DNA of 64,000 nt from a virus. The translations under genes and the position numbers were made by a program. The first letter of the stretch is position 1, and each line of letters starts with the position of its first letter. Under the pieces are notes generated by a model. That model ran no database searches, was not told the origin of the DNA, and saw only the letters and a program-made list of their open reading frames with translations. The stretch lies in IMG/VR virus record IMGVR_UViG_3300009523_000001, positions 53,666 to 117,665 of that record; one strand, written 5' to 3'. Of the stretch, positions 1 through 9,060 are shown piece by piece.

Positions 1-1456
1 TCTGGTTGAAGCTATTTCCGGTACCGGTCGAACCACCGCCGAACGACAGGGGACCGTTCGTGAGAAGCGTGGACGCCCACGCGGCGGCGCCGAATGAGTT
101 GTAGAAGTTGCCACCTGAGTTGGCGTTCATGGAGTAAAGGCCCCACTCGGAGTTGCTATTCAGGACAACCGTTCCGTTCTCCTCCACATTGAATTGGCCC
201 GCTCCCATGTATACGCCGGCGTAGGATGCGACACACCCCAACGTACTGGCGGACACGGAAGAACTCGGCAGTAGGATCGTCTGGCCATTGACGGCAGTTG
301 TGCCGGATGTGCAGACAAACTCCGACCGAGAGGCCCCTGCGACGAATCCTGTATTGCCGGAGACCGCGGTGACTATCCCGGTCACGTCTGTACCTTCGGC
401 CTGCGCGATGCCCGTTCCGCCCCGAATGTTCAATGTGCCGCTTACATTGGACAGGACAAGCAGAGATGAGAGCGCATAGTTCGTGAAGCTGTAGTTGCCA
501 CTGATCTGGGCCATCGCGACGGCCGAGACTCCAACGTTGCCATGACCGGACCACTCTCCGACGTTGGCCAAGGACGGGTTCTCCAGTACGATCGTATCGC
601 CTTGCGCCCACGAGCTGTTGGTGCTCACGCCTAGAGACGGCGGAACGAAGTTCAGTGGCTGCTCCACGGTCGCCGATCCAGCGTCGACGGACAGAATGTA
701 CGCGTAGGATTGGCGGCCGGCGGCGGTCGTGTTCTCGAGGAGCTGGCCAGGTGCCGCGCCATCCGGCATACCGGCAACCGTGAGCAGAGTTCCGCCCTCG
801 ACGATGACTGGCTGCGTGACCACCCCTGCCTCGAATGTCGTGACCGTCTGCGGCGTCACGAAGAGAGCGGATCCACCTAGGGTGGAGGCATCTTGGCTCG
901 TTGCGTAATTTGGCGTGAAGAAGATGACGTCGGTGTTCGGGATCTGGGGCGTCAGGAGGTAGAATGCCGTGAACTGCAGCAACGTCGGCGACTGCGTACC
1001 CAGTCTATGGGTAATGATTTCGCCGAACGTCGCGCACGGCAGCGCGATCGTCGTGCATGGGTTGGTGTCCGACCCGGTGGAGGCAACGTACCACGCGGAG
1101 ATTCCCCAGGCGGGCGGGAAGATCGGATTGAAGGCGCCAGCAGATCGCGGGCGCAGCGGCTTGGGCTTCTTGCATCTCCATTTCCCGTCAAATGCAATGC
1201 ACGCGTCGTAGTCGATGACCGTCTGCGGGCGTTGGTCGACGTACGGTGCGGCCTCGGATTCGACCAACGCCCCCTGCGAGAGTCGGTAGATCCTAGCAAA
1301 CACCGCATTCGGCGCGTCGGCCAGGATTCCGGCGTCGGACACCTGTGCTTCCGCCGATTTCTGAGCGTCGGACGACTCAGTGACTGGACTGCACGCGAGG
1401 AGCGCGAGGGACACGAGCGCAACAAAAGTGCGGGACATCAACCGATTTTCTTCCAT
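1..1456 (-). CDS. Large secreted lipoprotein, 3' end outside the window
   Basis: The frame is open from the ATG at 1456 to the left edge (about 485 codons), so the protein is partial. The N-terminus has a hydrophobic stretch ending in a lipobox (LLAC) about 23 residues in. The rest is low in charge and rich in Ser, Thr, Gly, Asn and Val, as in beta-solenoid or adhesin surfaces. A TACATT -10 box ends 6 nt before the ATG at 1456, which favours this start over the ATG at 1438. I do not recognise a family. Probably an outer-membrane or cell-surface protein of the lysogenised host, or a decoration protein. Confidence 0.75.
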   Translation of the reverse strand, partial: MEENRLMSRTFVALVSLALLACSPVTESSDAQKSAEAQVSDAGILADAPNAVFARIYRLSQGALVESEAAPYVDQRPQTVIDYDACIAFDGKWRCKKPKPLRPRSAGAFNPIFPPAWGISAWYVASTGSDTNPCTTIALPCATFGEIITHRLGTQSPTLLQFTAFYLLTPQIPNTDVIFFTPNYATSQDASTLGGSALFVTPQTVTTFEAGVVTQPVIVEGGTLLTVAGMPDGAAPGQLLENTTAAGRQSYAYILSVDAGSATVEQPLNFVPPSLGVSTNSSWAQGDTIVLENPSLANVGEWSGHGNVGVSAVAMAQISGNYSFTNYALSSLLVLSNVSGTLNIRGGTGIAQAEGTDVTGIVTAVSGNTGFVAGASRSEFVCTSGTTAVNGQTILLPSSSVSASTLGCVASYAGVYMGAGQFNVEENGTVVLNSNSEWGLYSMNANSGGNFYNSFGAAAWASTLLTNGPLSFGGGSTGTGNSFNQ

Positions 1457-1462
1457 CGCCCG

Positions 1463-1468
1463 AATGTA
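1463..1468 (-). promoter_or_regulatory. -10 element, leaderless promoter of the 1456 lipoprotein
   Basis: TACATT on the minus strand, 6 nt before the ATG. No convincing -35 box is visible. Confidence 0.45.
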
Positions 1469-1621
1469 CTCTCGCGCGTACCGTCTGCGATCGATGACGT
1501 AGCTCATCCGGCTCCGTCTGGTAGTTTCGCAGTGCGCCCTTGACGGGTCAAGTGCGAGTTTTCCCAGCTAGAACACTGTTGCCGCGCAAGGCACGGAGCA
1601 TCCGACAGTCTAGCGGATGCT

Positions 1622-1826
1622 TCAGTGCGCGTGCTGCGAACAGTCTCCGCACCGTCCGCATACGACGCAGACGAGCACCTGCAGGCCGTTCGCTTGGTTC
1701 TGGCAGTCATCGCCCGAGCACGCCGCGACGATGGGGTCGACGAGCCCCTGGGGTCGTGCACGCAACCAACGGTGAGAACTCCGTAAGGAGCACCAGTACA
1801 AACCATCTCACAAAATGACTGCCCAT
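1622..1826 (-). pseudogene. Small Cys-rich lipoprotein with a one-base frameshift
   Basis: An ATG at 1826 with a good ribosome site (GGAGG, 6 nt upstream) starts a signal peptide ending in a lipobox (LVAC). The frame stops after 39 residues. Removing one G from the GGGG or CCCC run at 1745-1753 opens a 67-residue product whose last half carries six Cys, ending in CGRCGDCSQHAH. This may be a real mutation, a sequencing error in a homopolymer, or a programmed slip. Confidence 0.4.
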
Positions 1827-1951
1827 CCGACACCTCCCGCATTCACGGTTCCTGTTGCCACACGTGCGGTCCGTCCTCGGTCCATGATGCGGCTCATGGT
1901 GCGGTACTCAGGCTACCACTAGGATCCGTGACCGGACTAAGTAATACCTGA

Positions 1952-1969
1952 GACATACTTAGGTATGTC
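1952..1969. promoter_or_regulatory. Palindromic operator, copy 1
   Basis: GACATAC-TTAG-GTATGTC, a perfect 7-bp inverted repeat, followed by GGTTACGG and preceded by AATACC. The same element recurs at 18162 and 30911. It lies between the 3' end of the glycosyltransferase operon and the lipoprotein genes that read leftward. Confidence 0.55.
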
Positions 1970-1992
1970 GGTTACGGTCTGGATTGCCAGCG

Positions 1993-4900
1993 TCAAGTCT
2001 GGGTCGAGATGAGGCGATCGACGGCGGCTGAATCGAAGAACGCCAGGTGCGCCGAGGCGTCGTTCACCCCGAAGCTGACCACCAACCGATCGCCGTCGCG
2101 AGCCAACCCGGCGGCGAATTCGATGCCCTTGCGCTCGAAGTAAAACGGCTCGGAGATGCTCCGGATCTCGAGCTTCTCGGTCAGCCGGACGAACCGGTGA
2201 AGGTAGATCCGTCCAGGGGTGTGGACGACCTCGTGCACGAGGCAGAGGAAACTGTCTCCGTGCGGGATGACCTGCGATCCGCCGCGCAGCTCAGTCAGAT
2301 TTTCGTCAAGATCGGTGATGCGGAACCGCTCGGTGGTTTTCTCCGGCGCGCAGTCGATCACGATCGTTGGGTCGCACAGGTAGAGGAAACTGCCGGGTTG
2401 CCCGAGGATCGGCATCCAGTTCTTCTGCGCGCGGTCGTGCTCGTAGTCGCGAATGACGCGGACGTCCGTGATCTTCCACTCGTGGTCGATCGTGAGAATG
2501 CACTGTTCGCATCGTCCATCGCCTAGATCGCGGACGACGGCCGACGCGCGAAACTTGTCGCCGTCGAGCCAGAGCCGGCAGTCCTCGAACCCTTCGACCG
2601 GGTAGCTCGTACGCGGGAGGCCTGTCGCGTCGGTCAGGAGTGTGGGCGATCCGGTCGGCTTCCACGTCTTGTTCATCTCGAGGATCCAGTTTTTGGTGCG
2701 GATGATGCCGCTGCCGTCGATCGTGGGGTACTGCCCCTCGGCGACCGTGTAGTTCACGGTGCGGACCAGCACGAGCCGCCGGTCGCCCACGACGAGCACC
2801 GACGGGTTCATCGGCGCGTACCCATCGTCCGATTTCCAGTCGATCGCGCGCAGCTCGGCGCCGCAGAGCTCGCGCGCGGTCTTGACGTAGTGAACGAAAT
2901 TCCCTCGGGCCTCGCCGCGCACGTTGGCGTCCCGGTCGATGGTCAGTCGGGCGCACGCGTCGTAGCCGGCCTGCCGGCGCGCGGGGAGCTTGCTGTAGAA
3001 CCCGCTGATGGCGACATCGGGCGCGTTTTTGCGTTCGTAGACATCCTTCTCGACGAAGAGGATTTCGTCCGGGCAGGGCATCCGTGCGACCTGTTCGGCG
3101 AGGAGGATCGCCGCATCGCTCTTGCCGTGCTCGCGCCACCACCGCGCGAGCAGCGCCAGCGGTTCCGCGCGGGTGGGTCGGAAGTTGTAGGCGTCGAAGC
3201 AGGCGAGGACGAGCGCCGGCTCGTCGTTCAACGCGGCATGGCTGCGCGCGATGCCGTAGTGCGATGCCCAGACTTCTTCGTCCCACCCGCCGGCGGCAAT
3301 CCGGCGCGTGTACCACTGGATGGCCTCCTGCTGCCGTCCCATCTCGCGGTAGGTGTTCGCGAGGTAGAACATATAACGGGCGTTGTCCGGCTCCCGGGTG
3401 AGGCCGTCCATGAGCAGGCGGATGTCCCGATCGCCCTTGTCGCCCTTCGACCCGCCGTCGTTGCGGTCGTCGATGGAGCACGAGTCGAGGTTCGGCGGGG
3501 TGTCGCCGGGAACAGAGAGAAACTCGTGAGTGACGCCGACGTACTGCGCGACCACGTCGCGCCGAACGAGCCGCGTATTCCAGTAGTGAAGGGCTCCGGT
3601 CAACTGCTGGAGCCGGTACGCGGGCGCGGTGAGCGCCCGCTTGTCCAGCGACCCCCGGAGCACCATGTCGGCGTCGATAAGCAGGGCGTAGTCCCATCCG
3701 TCGTACGCTCGTGCTGCCTCGAGCGACTCGTTTCTGGCCTGGGCGAAGTTCTTGAACGTGGTGCGGACCAATTTGCCGGGGACTTGGTGCTCTTTGAAAA
3801 ACCGCTGGATCGTCTCGAATGTCCCGTCGGTCGATCCGGTGTCGGTGATGACCCACTTGTCGATGAAGGGCAGCGCGGCCGAGAGGCACCGCTCGATGAT
3901 GGCGCTCTCGTTCTTGACGATCATCACGAGGCAGATCCGGGTGACCGTCGATTTCTCCTCCTTGTGCTTGCCGCGGGCGGCGGTGGCACGGCGTTCAAGC
4001 CGATTCATGGGGGTGTCTCCGTCACGTGGAATATCGATGATGCTGTCGTCGTGGTCGGCCTGGTACCAGTCGAACCGCTGGCCCTCTCGTTCCATCTCAG
4101 CCCAGGTGTTGACCTCCCAGGTGATCTGCTGCATCCGCCGGAAAACGGCGTGGTAGCGCTCGACGAGCTCGGGGATCGATTCGCGGTCGACGAGCAGAAA
4201 GCCACCGCAGAATCGCCAGTTCACGTCGTCGTCGGTCGCGCGCGCTGCGGCGGTCTCCTTATTCCAGCAGCCCGGTGCAAGTACGCATACAGACGGGGGA
4301 TGGAGCGCACGCAGTCGGTCGAGGAAGCTCGCCGGATTCTTGACGACCTTCATCACCGCGAAGTCGATCCAGGCGAAATGCGAAGAGGAGTCGTCGAGCT
4401 CGCGGGCGAGCGCAAGGAGATCGAGCTTGGCGTTGATGAGCAAGAGGGAACCGCGCGCGTCCTTTTCTGACGAGCGGGTGCCCGGAAGCGTTCGGGTGCC
4501 GTCGTCGTGCTGGAACGGCCACAACGATTCGAGGTCGGTCAGTTCCACTTGAACGTTCGGGTGCTTGGGCGCTCGCTCGGCGAGCTGCCGGTCGAGAAAG
4601 AGGAGGATCGGCAGGCCGCTCGCGGCGAGCTCGGAGAACCATCGAAAATACGCGTCTTCGTCCACGGTTCGATCCCGCAGCCGGAAGAACGCTGAGACAA
4701 AACGGGTGCTGGAGATCGGACGTTTCAGCAGGGTGAGCACATCATCCATCCGGGTCGGTCTTTCGGGACGTTTCTTCTGAGACGATCCGCGCTCTCTGGC
4801 GAGTGCGTGGAGCCGCTCGTTCCACTCAACGCCCTCGCGGGTCACCATCTCCGCGAGCTCCGGCAGCCGACTCGAGCTGACCTTTTCCGCGTGCCATGCG

Positions 4901-6693
4901 ACGACGTCGCGCAACGTGACCGATTGGAAGCCCGCTTCGGCGAGCACGGTTTGGATCCACGTGTCGCCGTACCAGAGGCGCAGCTCCGGCGGGATCGGGA
5001 ACGCGATCGTGACCGCTTCCCGTGTCAGGGCGAAAAACGCTCCGGCCGTGTGCTTTGGGTCGTTGGTCGATTCTCCGGACGGCCGCACGGCGCCGGCGGC
5101 TTCGGCTTCGGTGCCGACCCGTCGACCCACCCAGACCTCTCGCCGGCCGCGCGCGCGGTCGAACCGCTGGAGCAGCGATGAAGACCATCCTGGACTGACG
5201 ACGAGGTCGGCGTTCGCAATGACGAGGATCTCGGCGTTCGACTCGAGAAACCGTGCGGCAAGCTGATTCCAGGCGGGGTTGACGTAGACGTTCTCCGGAT
5301 TGCGCAGGACCGTAATGGTGGCCCCCATTTCGTCGAGCGCCGATTTGACAGCCGGCGCGCCGCCGTTGTCGATCGCCACGACGTCGACCCCCGGCTCGCA
5401 GAACGACCGGAGCGCGCGCACGAGGAGATCGTGATCCTCCGCGAAGCACGGTACGCCGAGTACGATGCGGGTGCGCTGGGTGCGCGTCAGCACCGTGAGG
5501 CCGTTGTTGTTGTGCAGGCGGACCTCGATCCCCCATTCCGGATGCGCCGCAATGAATTCTTCGACCGCGGGCCAGAGGCCGGGACCGACGTCGCCCTCGT
5601 CGCGGGTGCCGTAGGTCTCCGTGTCGTGCAGCACGATGTGCTTGCGTACTTTCGGTCCGTGCAGGGCGAGCTCCTGCCGGAGCTGCGCGTAGGTGTGGAT
5701 CGTGTCGATGAACAGAAGATCGGTCTCGTCGATGCCGACCGACAGCGAGCTCACTCGCTGGAAATCAAAATCGATCCCCGCTTCTGTGGCCACCTTCTTC
5801 TGAAGATTCACCTTGTCCCGGATGTCGTAACAGCGCATCCGCTTCGGCCGGCCGTGGAGCAGACCCCATGTCGACAGACCGACCCCCAACTCCGTCACGC
5901 GTTCGCAGTCTTTGGCGTACATCGAGAGCATCGGGATGTGCTCGTGGATGTCCGACGGGGTGTCCCGGGCAGCGACGTACTGGCGTTCGATCTCTCCAAG
6001 ACTTCTGCAGGCTTTGCTGAGCCGAGACCACGCAACCCGGTCGTGCGCCGTCATGGAATGAAACTCGGGCACGTGGCCGCCGCTGACGAATCCCTCGTGC
6101 CACACGGCCATGCCGTAAAGCGTTCGCTGCCGAAAGCCAGCCTCCGAGAGCAGCGAATGGATCCAGTCATCGCCGCAGTGGATGAGCAGCTCCGGCGGGA
6201 TCGGGAACGCGATGGACACCGCCTCCCGCGTCATTGCAAAGAAGGCGCCGCTGACCGATCGGCCCGACGAACCATCGACCGTATCGATGGATGCGGTCTG
6301 CGCGCGCGAGGCTTCGTTCACGCTCGAGAGGGCTCGTCCGAACCAGAACTCTCGGTCGCCCTTGGACCGCGAGTGGTCGCGGCGCAGCAGCAGGGAGGCG
6401 GACCAGTGAGGGGCTGCGATGAGGTCCGCGTTCGCGAGGACGAGGATCTCCGAGTCGGATGCGAGGAAATGCGCGGCAAGCTGGTTCCACGCCGGGTTCA
6501 CGTAGATGTTCGTTGGGTTGCGGAGGATTTCGATGGACGGTTCCATTTCGGCCAGCACGGCCTTCACGTCGGTCGCCGCACCGTTGTCCACGGCCACGAC
6601 GGCGACCTCGTCCTCCAGGAAGGATCGAAGGGCGCGCGTCAGCAGCTCGCGAGGCTCCGCGAAGCAGGGGACACCCAGCAAGATGCGCGGCAT
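1993..6693 (-). CDS. Multi-domain glycosyltransferase with methyltransferase-like and GH130-like modules
   Basis: A 1566-residue cytoplasmic protein with about six modules in a row: GT2-type domain (about 1-225), a methyltransferase-like or similar domain (about 255-400), a second GT2-type domain nearly identical in layout to the first (about 405-645), a domain resembling HtrL/YibB glycosyltransferases (about 655-905), a classical GT2 domain with VKNE and TGSTDGT motifs followed by TPR-like helices (about 930-1240), and a C-terminal beta-propeller-like domain resembling GH130/DUF377 (about 1270-1566). The start is the ATG at 6693, overlapping the upstream stop (ATGA). It probably builds a complex surface glycan or glycosylates spike proteins. 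Substrates are not predictable. Domain names beyond GT2 are by resemblance. Confidence 0.85.
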   Translation of the reverse strand: MPRILLGVPCFAEPRELLTRALRSFLEDEVAVVAVDNGAATDVKAVLAEMEPSIEILRNPTNIYVNPAWNQLAAHFLASDSEILVLANADLIAAPHWSASLLLRRDHSRSKGDREFWFGRALSSVNEASRAQTASIDTVDGSSGRSVSGAFFAMTREAVSIAFPIPPELLIHCGDDWIHSLLSEAGFRQRTLYGMAVWHEGFVSGGHVPEFHSMTAHDRVAWSRLSKACRSLGEIERQYVAARDTPSDIHEHIPMLSMYAKDCERVTELGVGLSTWGLLHGRPKRMRCYDIRDKVNLQKKVATEAGIDFDFQRVSSLSVGIDETDLLFIDTIHTYAQLRQELALHGPKVRKHIVLHDTETYGTRDEGDVGPGLWPAVEEFIAAHPEWGIEVRLHNNNGLTVLTRTQRTRIVLGVPCFAEDHDLLVRALRSFCEPGVDVVAIDNGGAPAVKSALDEMGATITVLRNPENVYVNPAWNQLAARFLESNAEILVIANADLVVSPGWSSSLLQRFDRARGRREVWVGRRVGTEAEAAGAVRPSGESTNDPKHTAGAFFALTREAVTIAFPIPPELRLWYGDTWIQTVLAEAGFQSVTLRDVVAWHAEKVSSSRLPELAEMVTREGVEWNERLHALARERGSSQKKRPERPTRMDDVLTLLKRPISSTRFVSAFFRLRDRTVDEDAYFRWFSELAASGLPILLFLDRQLAERAPKHPNVQVELTDLESLWPFQHDDGTRTLPGTRSSEKDARGSLLLINAKLDLLALARELDDSSSHFAWIDFAVMKVVKNPASFLDRLRALHPPSVCVLAPGCWNKETAAARATDDDVNWRFCGGFLLVDRESIPELVERYHAVFRRMQQITWEVNTWAEMEREGQRFDWYQADHDDSIIDIPRDGDTPMNRLERRATAARGKHKEEKSTVTRICLVMIVKNESAIIERCLSAALPFIDKWVITDTGSTDGTFETIQRFFKEHQVPGKLVRTTFKNFAQARNESLEAARAYDGWDYALLIDADMVLRGSLDKRALTAPAYRLQQLTGALHYWNTRLVRRDVVAQYVGVTHEFLSVPGDTPPNLDSCSIDDRNDGGSKGDKGDRDIRLLMDGLTREPDNARYMFYLANTYREMGRQQEAIQWYTRRIAAGGWDEEVWASHYGIARSHAALNDEPALVLACFDAYNFRPTRAEPLALLARWWREHGKSDAAILLAEQVARMPCPDEILFVEKDVYERKNAPDVAISGFYSKLPARRQAGYDACARLTIDRDANVRGEARGNFVHYVKTARELCGAELRAIDWKSDDGYAPMNPSVLVVGDRRLVLVRTVNYTVAEGQYPTIDGSGIIRTKNWILEMNKTWKPTGSPTLLTDATGLPRTSYPVEGFEDCRLWLDGDKFRASAVVRDLGDGRCEQCILTIDHEWKITDVRVIRDYEHDRAQKNWMPILGQPGSFLYLCDPTIVIDCAPEKTTERFRITDLDENLTELRGGSQVIPHGDSFLCLVHEVVHTPGRIYLHRFVRLTEKLEIRSISEPFYFERKGIEFAAGLARDGDRLVVSFGVNDASAHLAFFDSAAVDRLISTQT

Positions 6694-7946
6694 CACGAAG
6701 CTCGGAAAATGAGGACGTTGTCCCCGTACCACGGCATTCGAGTGAGTTTCGTCCACTCGGCTTTCACGGCGGCAGTCCTCGTTTCGTCAACCGAGAAGCC
6801 CTCCGCGCCGAACTTCGTGATCCAGTACGTCGGCGGTTGGCAATTGATATGATCGTGGCCCCCTTGGCCGATCGGTGCGGCTGTCAGCAGGATCGAACCA
6901 CCCGGCGCGCATGCCCTGCAGAGCTTGCACACGAGCGTGTCTGCGTCCTCTACCGGCAGGTGCTCGGCCACCTCCATGCACGTCACGAGGTCGTAGGGAG
7001 GCGACGCCCCAAAGGCCGCATCGCCCGCCGTGATGTCCTCCTGCCATAGGTAAAGTCGGACGGCGGCGTCTGCCCGGTCGAAGGCGGCCGTGGAGCCTTC
7101 TAGCCCCCACGCATCCACGCCCAGTTCGCGCAATCGGCCCACGAATTGCCCCGGACCGGCCCCCACGTCGAGGACCCTCTGGGGCGAGAGCAGACGAAAG
7201 ACCATCTCTGCGGCGGTTCGGATGTCCGCTTTCTGGAGACCCTGGTATGCGTCGAAGAAGTGGGCGTCGTAGATGCCGTCCAGGTTGCGGCGCGAACGGT
7301 GGTAACTCGCCAGGCGCGGGTACCTGCGCTTGCTCCGGAAGAACCGATCCGCCGCCAAGGTGGGCGCTCCTCCGGAAGGGTCGGTTCCGGATTCCCCGTA
7401 CATGACCAAGACGTCCTCGACCCACCGCGTGCGGTCCCATCCCGCCATCTCGACCATCGGGAACATCGTGGCGTGATCGACCGCGCGTCCTGTCCATGTG
7501 CCGTCCGGGAGCTTCAGGTCGGAGGGGTCGATGCGCTGGAAGAGGCCTGCCCGGAACGTCTTCAGGTGCGAGCACCGCCACGGGGCCGTACGCACGTCTT
7601 CGTCCGGTGCGTAGGGGGCGTTCGTCGCGTGGGTGCGACCGTCCTCGGTCGCGAAGGACCCGTAGGTGAGCCACACGGCCGGGTCCTCATAGAGGCGGGC
7701 GATTCGCGCCGCAACGGTCGTGTGCGCAAACCAGTCGTCCCCGTCAAGCTGCAAGACAACGGCATCCGGATCGAGGTCAGAAACCGAGTCGACGAGGTTC
7801 TCCGAGTGCGTCTTCGGAGTCGGCTGCGACGCGGCTTCGATGAAGATGTGCCGCACCGGGACCGTCTGGGCTGCGACCGAGTGGCGGCATCGGTCGGTGG
7901 GCGACGCGCGAAAGCAAGTCGAGACGACAACAAGTTGCGCGCTCAT
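6693..7946 (-). CDS. Glycosyltransferase-methyltransferase fusion
   Basis: 417 residues. The N-terminal half looks like a GT2 glycosyltransferase (STCFRA start, LDGDDWF acidic motif). The C-terminal half is a class I SAM methyltransferase with motif I VLDVGAGPGQF and post-motif YDLVTCMEVAEHL. The ATG at 7946 overlaps the preceding stop, making an ATGA junction, and its own stop overlaps the next gene, so translation is likely coupled through the operon. Likely adds and methylates a sugar of the same glycan as its neighbours. Confidence 0.85.
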   Translation of the reverse strand: MSAQLVVVSTCFRASPTDRCRHSVAAQTVPVRHIFIEAASQPTPKTHSENLVDSVSDLDPDAVVLQLDGDDWFAHTTVAARIARLYEDPAVWLTYGSFATEDGRTHATNAPYAPDEDVRTAPWRCSHLKTFRAGLFQRIDPSDLKLPDGTWTGRAVDHATMFPMVEMAGWDRTRWVEDVLVMYGESGTDPSGGAPTLAADRFFRSKRRYPRLASYHRSRRNLDGIYDAHFFDAYQGLQKADIRTAAEMVFRLLSPQRVLDVGAGPGQFVGRLRELGVDAWGLEGSTAAFDRADAAVRLYLWQEDITAGDAAFGASPPYDLVTCMEVAEHLPVEDADTLVCKLCRACAPGGSILLTAAPIGQGGHDHINCQPPTYWITKFGAEGFSVDETRTAAVKAEWTKLTRMPWYGDNVLIFRAS

Positions 7947-8494
7947 GGCACCTCGACGTACCACACCGGGTAATAGAGCCCGTTTGTGAATTGGCTTCCG
8001 CGCCAGATGTTGAAATGATCAAACGCTTCGATAACGGCTCGAACCAGGCCGGGATACTCCCAGGTGAAATCGTGCCCCGCGAGGACCCCGCCCGATTTGA
8101 TCTTCGGACCCCAGGCAACGATGTCATTCTGGACATCCGAATGTTCATGGCCGGCGTCGAGGAACACGAAGTCGAGAGACTTATCGGCGTAGAAGCTGGC
8201 CGCTTCCCAGGATGCGCCGAGATGCACCTGATCGATTGCATGCGCGATCGGATCGAGCGCGCGGCGGATTCCGTCCGTGCCCAGGTCGTTGAACCCCTGA
8301 TCCACGAGATCGAGCGTGGCGCCCTTGTCGGCGCGAGAGAGCTCCACACCGAGAAACGCCGCGCTCCGACCGGCAAAGACCCCCACCTCGACGCAGCGTG
8401 CCTTCTCTGGCACTCGCTTGGCAATCCAGGCGTAGAAGTCTTCGAACGTAAAGTACCCAGGCAGGGTTTTGTAGAAGTGCTCGATCGTTTTCAT
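7943..8494 (-). CDS. Class I SAM methyltransferase (Methyltransf_24 type)
   Basis: 183 residues. It starts with a FYKTLPGYFTF segment, then CVEVGVFAGRSAAFLGVEL as SAM-binding motif I, LDLVDQG, FVFLDAGHEHSDV and a GGVLAGHDFTW segment typical of the cephalosporin-hydroxylase/rhamnosyl-O-methyltransferase-like group. The start at 8494 is set by the ATGA overlap with the upstream gene. It is a close paralogue of the next gene upstream. Likely target: a sugar hydroxyl in the operon's glycan. Confidence 0.8.
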   Translation of the reverse strand: MKTIEHFYKTLPGYFTFEDFYAWIAKRVPEKARCVEVGVFAGRSAAFLGVELSRADKGATLDLVDQGFNDLGTDGIRRALDPIAHAIDQVHLGASWEAASFYADKSLDFVFLDAGHEHSDVQNDIVAWGPKIKSGGVLAGHDFTWEYPGLVRAVIEAFDHFNIWRGSQFTNGLYYPVWYVEVP

Positions 8495-9060
8495 AACCGA
8501 ACGCACCAGCAGGGGAAGAAGTGCCCCTGCATCTGCGCATCTCCACCGTCGGTGATCCCGGGCCAGACCTCGAAGCGGGCGAACCGCTCGTTGACGGCAC
8601 GGACGACGCCGAACTCTGGATTCTGCCAGTGGATGTAGTCGTGTCCGGCGAGCAGGCCACCCTTTTTGACCTTGGGTCGCCATGCGTCAATGTCTCTGGA
8701 GATGCTATCGCGGTCGTGGTTCGCGTCGAGGAAGACGAAGTCGAGCGACTCATCGGGATAACGGGCTGCGACATTCCACGAGCAACCCTTTTGGATTCTC
8801 CACGCCACGGGAATCTTGGCGAGCCGGCCCATCACGGTTTCTGGAGGGCTGTCGTGAAACTGGTCGACGAGATCCACCTGAGCCGAGACGCCTCGGTTGA
8901 CCAGCTCCACCCCCAAGAAGGCGGCGGATTGCCCGTGGTAGATGCCGACCTCCACGAGGTGCGGCGACGGCTTGCCGATCATCTCTCCGGCCACCCACGC
9001 GTAGAAGTCCGGGAACGTGAAGAAGCCCGGGATCTCTTTGAAATAGTGCTCCATGCCCAT
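8491..9060 (-). CDS. Class I SAM methyltransferase, paralogue
   Basis: 189 residues. Same plan as the downstream gene: FKEIPGFFTFPDFYAWVAGE, HLVEVGIYHGQSAAFLGVE, VFLDANHDRDS, GGLLAGHDYIHW. The two probably arose by tandem duplication. The ATG at 9060 overlaps the stop of the epimerase gene (ATGA), which decides between it and the ATG at 9054. Confidence 0.8.
   Translation of the reverse strand: MGMEHYFKEIPGFFTFPDFYAWVAGEMIGKPSPHLVEVGIYHGQSAAFLGVELVNRGVSAQVDLVDQFHDSPPETVMGRLAKIPVAWRIQKGCSWNVAARYPDESLDFVFLDANHDRDSISRDIDAWRPKVKKGGLLAGHDYIHWQNPEFGVVRAVNERFARFEVWPGITDGGDAQMQGHFFPCWCVRL

Noticed and set aside
2890-4470. Open plus-strand frame opposite the giant glycosyltransferase
   Set aside because: Antisense to clear GT and TPR motifs, no start signals. 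It reflects the high GC content.
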